DNA of 64,000 bases from Chondrilla cf. caribensis (Eukaryota; Porifera; Demospongiae; Chondrillida; Chondrillidae): contig OZ026560.1 in assembly GCA_964020155.1 (NCBI GenBank), forward strand, positions 1,603,501 to 1,667,500, in the 5' to 3' direction. Shown piece after piece: positions 1 to 10,927 of the stretch; the stretch's first letter is position 1; the number at the start of each line of letters is the position of its first letter. A program made the translations under genes and the position numbers. The notes below the pieces were generated by a model. It made no database searches. It saw only the letters and a list, made by a program, of their open reading frames with translations, and had not been told where the DNA came from.

Positions 1-429
1 ATGTATCTCCCAGGAGCCCATAATGGAGGGTTACTACTGTATGTACGTACATTGCACTGATGTGTAATACAGTACTTTCATTGAATATGTATGGTGGGAC
101 CTGTATTGAAGACCACTGCTCAACAAAGACCACCTGTTCTAAGTGACCAATATTAGACCATCAGTTTATCAACCCAACTAAAAGGAAGAATCTCTTCTGT
201 GTGGTGACCATCTCTATAGTAAGATGGTCACTACAGAGATACTTCATCGCAGTTTATATATCTACTTTTATATCTTACTATAGAGACCATTTTTTGTCGG
301 TCACTTGGTTGGTCTGATTATACGGGACATATTGATAAAATTCACCTCATTTTCGTATTAGCAGCAATTTCAATAGTTGTAGCCTGTTCAGCAACTATCT
401 TTTAACTATCTCTCTCTTTCTGCTTGCAG

Positions 430-3400
430 TCCACTTGAGGTTCCCCTTGAGTTTTCAGGGTGTTTGCGCGATGTAGTGGTGAACAGCAAGGCTTTGTCAC
501 TGACGGAGAGCAGTGTACAGAACCATGAACGAGTGGAGTTCAACGGTTGCCCGCAAGATGTGATCAGTGGTGTTCGTTTCATGGGTGAAGGGCTGGCTGA
601 GTTCGCACCAGTTGGAGAGCCTGTTTATCACACTTCTTTCTTGTTCAAGACAGAGCAACTTGTTGGAGTGATGCTGGATGTGAGTGTCTCACAAGCACAC
701 ATGCGCACATGCCCATGCATGCATGCACACAGTCTTGTCCCCAGTCAATATTTGTCATGTTGACTCTTTGCATAAAAAGGCACAAGTCATGAATGTGCCT
801 TTTTACTACATATTCAGATCATGTAAACGTGGGAAAGTGTATTGGTACGAGACTAACACACATATAACTACAGGATGCCCACATTCACCAATGATTATGA
901 CACCACCTTATGTAGTATAATATTATGTGTGTATACATGTGATCTTCATAAGAGGTAATTATTGGTTTTGGACTGTGTTGTGTAAGAGACCTAAGTACTA
1001 ACAACAGTGTGTTTTGTGAACTTTGTACTTCCTGATTCATGATCTACTTCCTGCTTCATGAGCTACTTCCTGGTTCCTAGATACAACCTCTACAAGTCTC
1101 CATCTACCACACTCATGTACATGTCACATTTGGTGCTTTCTCCGTGGAAACTCTCTATCCTGGCTATTCTGATAATGACTGGCACAGTGTGACGGTACGA
1201 GTCAGTTCAAACCAGTTGGAACTGGTGGTGGATGGTGCTGTTTCAACATTGTCAGGCCCTATCGATGTGAACAGCACAAATAATTCTGTAGTCATTGCTG
1301 GCTTTCCGTATGAGTTGTTGCCGATGTCAAGTTCAAGTGTGCACATTGCAGACAGTTTCAGAGGTTGCATAAGAGACTTGTACATCAACAACAGGTTGGT
1401 GTGCTGCACTGTCAATACGTTATGCATGTATGCGTATTATTACATGAAAAATACATCTGGGTATGTGTGTATGTACACTATGTACACCACTTCCTGTTTT
1501 TAGACCACTTTCCACCTTCTGTATAATAACATTAGAAACAGGTTATGTGGGATTCGATAAGGGTGACCATTCCAGGCAGGTGGCTGTTTGTACAGGTCCA
1601 CTGTATCCCATGTGGTAGAAACAAAGGACTGATCTTGTGTTTAATTTCACTATTCTTCAGTGTTTAAATGGTTATTATACCAGTGAAACCTTACAGTAGT
1701 CTCTGTTGTTTCCTGTTAGAGTTGAGGTTTAATCATAATATACGGTACGGTCCATAAAAAAGGTAACGGTAATTTCGTTTGCCGGTTTTCGGATAACGGA
1801 TAAACGCTAACCTTTATCAGGGCACCGTTCACCGTAAACCATTAACCGTTAACCGAAAACCATATTCTGATTGGTGATATTTTCACTAAAGATCAAAAGA
1901 ACCGACTGGAGTACATTCGCGATGTACTGGGGTACAACACTGACCTTATTAGTGATGTACCCCAGTTTTTAAGTGACTCGTATTAATTATTCAACAGACG
2001 TTGATATGTGCCCATTGGTTAGGCAAGTTTCCAGAGTCGTTCGGTAAATATTCTGGGGCTTGTGGGTTTGAGAAGTATGGGCAGCCAAAAAGCCATCTGA
2101 ATGGTTGATAGCAACCTCCAGCTCTTTGAGAAAATTGTTTTTATCAATGTTGTAAATGAAATCCATCTCAGCTGTTTGTAATCACACTTTGAATGGGATA
2201 CATTATAGTTGTACTCCTCTATTGGTTGGTACAGGGGAGTGTACCGAGTGGATATCAGTTGATTAACCTGGGGTCGTGCACTCAGTTATTCAACTAATAT
2301 CCCCTCAGTACATTTCCCATGTACCGACGAAAAGAGGGGTACAACTATCACATGTATGCAAGAAGTGCTGCAGTGGGAAATTTTGTTGTTCCTGTATATC
2401 AAGAAACGTTTTGTTATTATGCTGTACATATGTGTGTTCATATGTTTGTTTGCGTGTATGTGCATGTGTGTGTTTGTGTGTGTGATAAGCACTCTATAAA
2501 TAAATTTTCTCCATCTCTTTTTCAAAGGCAAGTTGACTTCAGACATGCTCGCACTCTAGTCAACGTAGCCCTTTATGGATGTCGTCCAGCAACAGTTGTC
2601 ACGCCAACTACCACTTTGCTTCCTCCATCCATGCTCACATCTAGCTCTGCTGATATTCCACTTGCTACAACAATGGATGTTACCACCTTGTCAATGATTG
2701 ATGACACACCCACCACACTAGTTGAGGACATATCTTCACCCTTGGTTACACCAACATCTGTGATTGAAGACACACCCACATCTTTGATCGATGAGACATC
2801 CTCATCAGTGATGGTTGTTACACCAACATCTGTGATTGAAGACACACCCACATCTTTGATCGATAAGACATCCTCATCAGTGATGGTTGTTACACCAACA
2901 TCTGTGATTGAAGACACACCCACATCTTTGATTGATGAGACGTTCTCATCAGTGATGGTTGTTACACCAACATCTGTGATTAAAGACACACCCACATCTT
3001 TGATCGACAAGACATCCTCATCAGTGACGGTGGCTACATCAACAAGCGTGATTGAAGACACACCCACATCTTTAATTGACGAGACATCCTCATCAGTGAT
3101 GGTGGCTACATCAACAAGCGTGATTGAAGACTCGACCACATCTTCGATTGATGATACATCAACAGTAATAGTAGTTGAAAGCACATCTGTAATTGAAGAC
3201 TCGACCACATCTTCGATGGATGATACATCAACAGTAATAGTAGTTGAAAGCACATCTGTAATTGAAGACTCAACCACATCTTCGATTGATGATACATCAA
3301 CAGTAATAGTAGTTGAAAGCACATCTGTTATTAAAGACACTCCCACATCAATCGAGGACATGCCCACATCACTCATATCAATAACATCCACATTGCCAGT

Positions 3401-6400
3401 TGCTGATACAACCACACCCACTACAGACCTATCGACATTGACAGAAACGCCTACTTCCAGACCAATCTCACCTTCAATAACCATGTCTATCTCCATTACT
3501 GCTCCTTCCACTATCATGCCCTCACCAAGTGCAACACTGCCCCTACTACCCCTCCCCCCACCCCTACTGCCACCATCACAAAGTGTTTTCACATCATCTT
3601 TGCTTCTAACATCTGCTGCTTCTGAGTTCTCCTCTGTGGAGGTCACTTCCACCATACTTGTGTCTCAACCAACCAGTACTGTAGGAGAGACGTCAACAAT
3701 CTTTGTTGAGTCTTCCTCAGTCACCTCCAGTGTACTCTCTCCTCAACCAACCAGTGCTGTGGAAGACACATTGACACCATTAATTGAGTCTTCTCCAGTG
3801 GTCACTTCGAGTATACTACCACCTCAACCAACTAGTGTTGTGGAAGAGACACCATCAACATTTATCCAGTCTTCCCCAGTGGCCACTTCGAGTACACTAC
3901 CACCTCAATCAACTAGTGTTGTGGAAGAGACACCATCAACATTTATCCAGTCTTCCTCAGTGGTCACTTCGAGTATACTACCACCTCAATCAACTAGTGT
4001 TGTGGAAGAGACACCATCAACATTTATCCAGTCTTCCTCAGTGGCCACTTTGAGCACACTACCACCTCAACCAACTAGTGTTGTGGAAGAGACACCATCA
4101 ACATTTATCCAGTCTTCCCCAGTGGCCACTTCGAGTACACTACCACCTCAATCAACTAGTGTTGTGGAAGAGACACCATCAACATTTATCCAGTCTTCCC
4201 CAGTGGCCACTTCGAGCACACTACCAACTCAACCAACTAGTGTTGTGGAAGAGACTCCAAGTACTAGTGTTATTTCCACATCTTCAATGATGCCAATGCC
4301 AACGCCAGAACCAATTACTCCCGGCCTGTTTGGTGAGTTTGGTAGTTATCTCCAGTATACCCTTCCAGTAGGGTACCTCAAGAGGGGATTCAACATAACA
4401 TTGCAGTTCAGGTCTCTCTCCAGTGAAGGAATCCTTCTGTTTATTGGAAATGGCAGCGATTTCATGTCTCTAGAACTACGAGGAGGGTTTCTGGTGTTCT
4501 ATTACAGACTGGGTGGTGAAACAGCTCTAATGGAAACTGGAAGGCCTTATAGTGATGGAATTTACCACACTGTGAGTTCACACACACACACACACACACA
4601 CACACATGCACACACACACACACACAAACACACACTGGCACGCACGCACATGCACACGCACACACACACACACAGACACACACACACACATACACATGTA
4701 CAAAGGGTATTTTGACAAGCTCCATGCCAGTATATACACATAATGGTAAGACTCAAAAATCTTCTTGAGTGATCTCTATCAGTCTTCAGCTGCTCATAAT
4801 TATTAGTTATTTGAATATTGGCAATTTCCCCTATCACTGCCTCACCACTGAATTTTAGAATACCATCTCCTGATCTCCTACCAGGAACAGTGATGATGTG
4901 ATGTAACTTCCATGTATGTGTGTCCCCAGGTGGTACTCTACCGTGAAGGAGTGGATGGAGCTATTACCGTAGATGGTACTGACGTACGTCTTGGAAGATC
5001 TCCGGGAGATGCTTACACTGGCTTGGATGTGATTAACCTGCCTCTCTATGTGGGTGGCGTTCCAAGAGACATGGTCCCAAGAGGTATTTTGGGTCTAGGA
5101 GAAGTGGTGAGCCAAACAGAACACCTGTATGTGTTCACTGTAGACCCTCACGATTGAGATCACATAGGAGTAATTTGAAAGTAGTCTCATTTATGAGGTG
5201 ATCCTATATTTTATGCTGAAAGTGTATAGAGTAATACAGTACAAGAATTTTTGAGGAAGGAATAATCTTGCTTAAGGAGCATCTCATGAATGAGGCAACG
5301 TTAGTTATAGGATCTCAATTCTAATATAATATTATAGTAATCCCAGTACTAAGGTTGCCTCAGTGCTGGGGTGGTCTCTGACTCAAGTTCTACTGTACTC
5401 ACATACAGTCGGACCTTTTTACGACAACATTATTTACAGTGACAATCAAGATCTCTTTATGACAACATGCCTTGTGAGCACAGATGCATTCACATATATA
5501 CAGTATAGAGTTATTGCATTTGTTACAACAGCAAATTGGCTATAAGACAGCGAAATTGAGAAACCAAGGTTGATGTTGTAAATGACCGTATGTATAATAT
5601 GTGTATGTTGATCCTTGACATGTGACATCTTTGCAATGCACAGAGTCGTCCAAGTGTGGTGGGGTGCTTCTCTCAACTCATTGTCAATCAACGTACGTTG
5701 GATCTGTCCTCACCTGACAGCAGAGAGGGAGCCTTTGGGTGTCCTTCAGTTGTGTCCAATGTTGCTTCCTTTGGTGGCAGTGGTTATGTGCAACTCATGG
5801 ATTCATGGTTCCCTGGGGAAAGGTTTGAAGTTTCACTGCAATTCCGGACCACTGTGTGCGATGGGATATTGTTTTATTTGGCAAACACTGATGAAGATAA
5901 TGGAGACTACATATTGTTGGAGTTGGTGGATGGACGTGTAAGTCGGTGTCCACGAGTGCGTATTCTTACACATGTGTATGTGTCTGTGTTTGTTTACAGT
6001 ATACTCTTACATGTGTGTAAGTCTGTGTACACGTATGTGTACCTTTGCATGTGTGTGTCTATGTCCATGTGTGTATGATTGCATGAAGACATTCTGTTCC
6101 GTTCTGCCATTTTCTTCAACTCATACTCATCCTGTAACTCTGCCACCACTGTACATAACGAGTACATTGGTTTATTAGGCTGTCAACCTTTCTCATTCTT
6201 GTTACTTCGATTGTTTGCAGATTTGTTTCACATTTTATAATGGAGGACCCTCAGCAGTGACAATGGAAAATGCTAATGTGAACAAAACTGAAGTATGTTC
6301 GAATGCATGGGTGGATGTTCTGGTGACAAAGAGCGGTGGAGAAGGAGAAGTGAAAGTAAATGGGATGACTGTTCAAGCAAAATCTTCAGCATTTGACAGT

Positions 6401-7626
6401 GTTGATGCAGCACATCCACTGTACATTGGAGGTGTGGCAGGTGAGTAGAATACACAGTGTATGTGATACTAGATGGATGCACAGCATTATGGGGTGAGCC
6501 TTACATGATAGGATGCATGGCAGCATAGATACTCTATACCCCACCCCGAGTATCTATGATGGCAATGTGTAGGAATGGTTGAGAATGCGTATAGTTGTAG
6601 TTACACAAAATTATTATCCCTGATTGAGTAGTACAAATTTTACAGTATGCCAGTCTATCTATCAATCATCAACTTCAAACCCTATACTATGCAAACATCG
6701 GATATATCTTTTGAGTACAAATACAGAGTAATTGTATTAGTATTAACAGTTAACTGGTTTAATGGCCGGGTCAGTGAGGAACCAAAGCGATGTTTTAAGA
6801 TTCCTTGACTGTTGATACTCAATACAGACTCATTGATCTTCCTTGTAACAAAAGAGTGTATTTTTCTTTATTCAGTTTGTAATTCACCCTCATTGTTTCT
6901 TTTGTACATTTGTTACTCATTTGATGTCACCAATGCTCATCACAAGGTCTATTAGACTTGCTGGTTTCCATCCCTCCACCATTAATCTTGTTGGAAAAGT
7001 TGTTAGGCGTGCTTGGAAAATACGTTGAGGTTTATTAGGACTATTTTCGCACACCATAAATGTCAGTATGTATTTTTAGTTATTTGTGCCTGATGAAGCC
7101 TGAGAAGGGTGAAATGTTGCACTGAGTAATTATTGTTTGAAAAAACTACATTTACAGTGTGTGGAAATAGTCCTAATAAACCTTAACATATACTCCACTA
7201 TTAACTTTGCCTTGTGCTTATATAGGCCTGCCAAGTGTAGATACAGCTTGCCATAATAACACTAGGGTAGCCAAATGGTGCTGTGGCCTTAGAAAATGCA
7301 AAACTATTCTGATTTCACCGTTTCAAGGTAGTCAGGAACCTTTTATATTGAAATTCCAATCGTTCAATAATCATTTTTCCATCTTTTATAATTAGTGTGT
7401 TATGAATCAAAAATCTGAAATATTGTTATGTACATTGATATAATGATTTGATGCATATTGTATCTCATTACATCATGCAGAGAATGTGAGAGCTGAACAA
7501 AATATCGTGTCACCGCCATTTATGGGATGCATCAGAAACGTGACTCTCACCAACTATGGAAGACAGATCACACCACTCTTTATGCAGGCCTCATCCAGTG
7601 TCAACACTACAATAGAAAGCTGCTGA
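430..7626 (+). CDS. Laminin subunit alpha-like, C-terminal LG region (5' end outside window)
   Basis: Basement-membrane protein. Laminin alpha chains end in five LG domains that bind integrins and dystroglycan; this is the last part of that region. Exons read by splice signals and phase: 430-679, 1081-1394, 2528-4571, 4930-5106, 5644-5937, 6221-6440, 7481-7626 (stop TGA), giving about 1,148 residues. Order: the end of one LG domain (GCLRDVVVN), a full LG domain ending GCIRDLYINN, a Ser/Thr-rich linker of about 580 residues, then two LG domains ending GCFSQLIVN and GCIRNVTLTN. WHSV-type and GC-R-D-type LG signatures are visible. Two LG domains after a linker at the extreme C-terminus, with no membrane segment, is the laminin alpha LG3-linker-LG4-LG5 plan. 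The linker is far longer than in vertebrates. Agrin- or perlecan-like proteins are alternatives, but the linker position favours laminin alpha. Confidence 0.85.
1740..1865. mobile_element. Fragment of a MITE shared with 33193-33625
   Basis: Sits in the laminin intron. It begins with TACGGTACGG and an A-rich stretch and continues with the same GTTAACCGTTAACCG words seen in the larger copy at 33193-33625. The second terminal repeat is not evident here, so this looks truncated. Confidence 0.5.
2740..4290 (+). repeat. Two tandem-repeat blocks coding a mucin-like linker
   Basis: Within one laminin exon. Block one (about 2740-3350) repeats a unit containing TSVIEDTPTSLIDE. Block two (about 3660-4290) repeats a 27-residue unit containing TSVVEETPSTFIQSS about eight times. 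Units are rich in Ser, Thr, Val and acidic residues, expected to be O-glycosylated. Units stay in frame and differ by a few substitutions. The antisense strand is also open here, a by-product of the repeat. Confidence 0.9.
5145..5396. mobile_element. pogo/Tigger-like MITE, copy 1
   Basis: In the intron between 5106 and 5644. It starts GTAGACCCTCAC and ends GTTCTACTGTA, imperfect inverted ends. It shares internal words such as GATTGAGATCACAT and AAAGTGTATAGAGTAA with copies at 20195-20355 and 56400-56500. The terminal word CAGTAGAACCTC resembles pogo/Tigger terminal repeats (family assignment is inference). Confidence 0.6.
7026..7185. mobile_element. Fold-back MITE with about 27-bp inverted ends
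   Basis: Left arm 7026-7053 (TGAGGTTTATTAGGACTATT...) is the near-perfect reverse complement of the right arm 7159-7185. The centre contains CCTGATGAAGCCTGAGAAGG. No coding capacity. Lies in the last laminin intron. Confidence 0.8.
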
Positions 7627-8116
7627 GTGTGCAGTGTTGAACACAAATAAGATTATTAATACATATTATAGACTATTTAGTTAATAATAGGTCTCCAACA
7701 GTCCACTTTTATGGTCTTTGTATGCACGGTGTATTACTTGATATCCACAGAATACAGCTGTATACAAATCTTAGCGCAGGTAGTAACTTCAGTGAATTTA
7801 GCAAGTAACTCCTTCTGAACCTAGAAGAGACGCCCAAGTAATTCGAGTGCGGGGTTGGCAGCCCCACGAATTTTTTTGTAACTCGATTCACTTCATTAGA
7901 AGCATTCTTCTGCTTATGGTAGCCAAACTCCGAAATATAGAGTAAATGTCGGGTATCACGGGACACCTAAGGAATTACCCCTCAATTAAGGAATGAAAGA
8001 GACCAATCCCGAAAATTCAGTCCTACCTTGGGTAAAGGTGCTAATCATGTATACAGCTACTACATTCCAAAGAAATCCAACGGTATTTTTGTTGTGATGT
8101 TGCAAAGCATACCTGG

Positions 8117-8234
<118 letters not shown>

Positions 8235-8950
8235 CGTTTTAATATCCAGTGAGTCAGTTGATCAATCTGTTTGCAAGTAGGGAATAAAACACTGAACACA
8301 CATTGGTATTCTCTCACTGTCCAGCACATTGTGTAGTGTTTGTCTCAGTAGTATAACAACCATGATATTATAAAAATGTTAGTATAGTATTTTCATGAAG
8401 GTGTAATAATATAATGTTGTGTAGTTCATATTGGAGATACCAGGGTATATCTGATACATACCTACCATTGATGTTATCTCCAATATCTGCCATGCATGTA
8501 ACCCGATATTAGTCTTGAGTGGTTGTTCCCAGCACAGTTGCTACACAAGTCAAGAACTACCTAGCATACTATAATATTATATGCTGACACATGGTTCATG
8601 ATGATCCATAGTTGTTATGCTACTGAGCCCAACACTATACAATATGCTTGACAATGGCTATATCAGAAGGGCAATACCATTTGCACAAACTTCATCCTTC
8701 ACTTGCTAACCTACTGAACAACTGTGCCACTGGATATTTAGAGATGCTCAAATGAAGCCTAATAGTTCGCTTGAACAACTAACACCAATAAATACCATGA
8801 CACGTACACACACACACATGAAAACACACACACACACTCATATTTGGGAATCCGCATTGGTATACATTCATGTACCTAGGCAATTCTTTGCTTTTTAGAA
8901 ACATCTGTTCCGTACCCAGCATTGCTATACTTTAGAGTTCTGAATTCTGA

Positions 8951-10560
8951 TATATACATACATATATATATATATATATATAGATAGTCATAGATAGTCA
9001 TCACTGGTCCTTATAAGCCGAAATGGCCCCTGGACCTCAGATCTTATTATTGCTCAAATCAATCTTTACTTAGTATTTGAAACTTATTGTATAATCAATT
9101 AAATGGTTGTAATAACATATTCTGTCTTAGTGTCATGGATTTGTATATATAATTTGCTAGTACGTTTAACATTGATGTATTTTCATTGGACATTATGTAA
9201 GTGAATTTATTGATCGTCGTGAGGAAGGCAAATGATCTGTTAAATGTTGATGCTAACTTTAATAGTGGTTCTCTCAAGTTGTTATAGAGTGGACAGATCA
9301 GCAAGAAATGAATTTCATCCTCAACAACACCCAGATGGCACATGGGGCAAATACGCTCTGAAACCGGTTGGGGTGGTCTTTTGAATCTTCCCAATTCTAT
9401 GGACAATTGATGGTTAGAGATTCGGAACTTTGTCAATGCACGTCTTATGGCTGGATTTTGAATTATGATGAGATATTTTTCTAGACTTGTGTAGTTAACC
9501 TTCATTAAACGATAATATCTTAACTTATTTTTACCGATTTTTGTGGGTCCATGGTCAGCATTGATTGCATTTACTGTTTGCTGTAGGTGCTGATCTCGTA
9601 ATCGTGTTTGTAGTTCTTCTGTGCTTGGGGTGATGAAGTCTGGATTATAACCAAGATTCTTCAAATGTTGTCTTACTGTATGCAGCCAACAATTGTGTCC
9701 CTGATTAGCCAAATCATTTGATATTGAATAGGCCTTACTCACCAGATCAGATAGTTGATTAGATTTTATTCTTTGGAAATACTTAAACACCCTTATTGAG
9801 GCATCTATTGATAGTTTTGGTGATCCAAGTTCTGCGTAGACGGCAAGATTGGAACAGTTCTGAGGGACCCATAGAATAAATTTGTAGAATTTTGAGCAAA
9901 GATTTTCTAAAATTTGGATGTCATTCAGACCCCAGATCTCTGCATTGTATAGTAATATGGGTTTTATTAAAGTATTAAACAATCGTAGCAAAATCTCAAT
10001 GTCACTGAGGTTCAAAGCAATGATACGTTGTTGCAATTGCAGTAAGGATAAAATTGTACGTTTGTATATTTTGTCTAGACAAATCTTAAAATCACCTTTC
10101 CAAGACAGCCAAGTGCCCAGATATTTGTAAGAGTCTACAATATCTACTGTGTTGTTGTCTATTTTCCATATTTGGGTTACTCTCTTTGGGTGTTTGCCAA
10201 ATACCAATATCTTTGTTTTGACTGGGTTTATCTGGAGGCTTAGCTGTTTACAGAATGTGTCAAGAGAATTTAATATGTTTTGGAGGGAATGTGGATCATC
10301 AGAAAATACAACAACATCATCAGCGAACATTACACATGATGATGGAAAAATTGTATCACCAGTAGGGTGTATACTCTCTGGGAGACTATTGATGTACAAG
10401 CTAAATAGGAGTGGGCTCAGATTGCACCCTTGTTTTACACCTCTAGTTGTACTGAACATGTTTGTTAAGCCTTGATCAGGGGTTCGTACACATGATTTGG
10501 ATTTACTATAGTAAGATTTCAGAAGTTTAATCAGTTGCCATATATATATATATATATATA
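8951..10560 (-). mobile_element. 5'-truncated LINE inserted in a (TA)n tract
   Basis: A minus-strand non-LTR element bounded on both sides by (TA)n runs (8951-8982 and 10541-10560). That fits target-primed insertion into a TA microsatellite, the tract being split or duplicated. At the 3' end (low coordinates) the unit ATAGATAGTC is repeated, a microsatellite-type LINE tail. The 5' end stops inside the reverse transcriptase domain. Confidence 0.75.
9095..10539 (-). pseudogene. LINE reverse transcriptase C-terminal part
   Basis: About 480 uninterrupted codons. From the N-terminal side: GVKQGCNLSPLLFSLYIN (RT finger/palm), the catalytic MFADDVVVFSD, a thumb region containing KYLGTWLSW, and a C-terminal zinc-knuckle-like CPMCHLGVVEDEIHFLLICP. 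This order is typical of the CR1/L2/Jockey-type LINE group (group is inference). The N-terminal RT motifs and the endonuclease are absent, so the copy cannot be autonomous. The lack of stops or frameshifts suggests a recent insertion. The first residues read through the TA repeat and are not LINE sequence. Confidence 0.85.
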
Positions 10561-10690
10561 TTGGAGATTGGAGTTCGGAATTGACGTTGGTATACCTCTC
10601 GGCCACATACCTGTTAACCCTTTCACTAAGTAATATCATTGTAATTCTAGTTATCAGGCTGTTCCTTAGGGTAGCTGCTAGCCACGTGCC

Positions 10691-10758
10691 CTACCTTTAC
10701 CCTTCGCGTGGGTAAGGTTACCCAGTAACCCAGTAAGGTTTTCGAAGGGTAAAAGTAG
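10691..10758. repeat. Imperfect inverted repeat upstream of the oxidase
   Basis: Left arm 10691-10706 (CTACCTTTACCCTTCG) is the reverse complement of 10743-10758 with one mismatch, and looser pairing continues outward. A second, GC-rich inverted repeat (GGGCTCCGCC / GGGCGGAGCCC) follows at about 10829-10857. They could be a fold-back element or promoter structure. Confidence 0.6.
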
Positions 10759-10927
10759 CGGGTAGTGTCTAGCTGTGCCTGCGATCGGATGTCTTCCGTC
10801 GTGGTAGAAGTTAGCAATTAACACCTTCGGGCTCCGCCCTCACGCGGGCGGAGCCCGGCCCCGGGTGTATGATAGCCAAACCTCCACTGAATACCGGTAC
10901 TTCAACCTACACATCACGTGTATAGAC

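Noticed and set aside
2573..3655. A 360-codon minus-strand open frame
   Set aside because: It is the antisense of the laminin Ser/Thr repeat; the repeat unit keeps both strands open. No start context, domain or splice support.
7709..7966. Minus-strand 85-codon frame
   Set aside because: No domain, no splice context, and the region has only repeats and short hairpins.
10865..10927. Upstream start for the oxidase at 10865
   Set aside because: It adds 21 residues with no signal character before an excellent signal peptide that begins at 10928.
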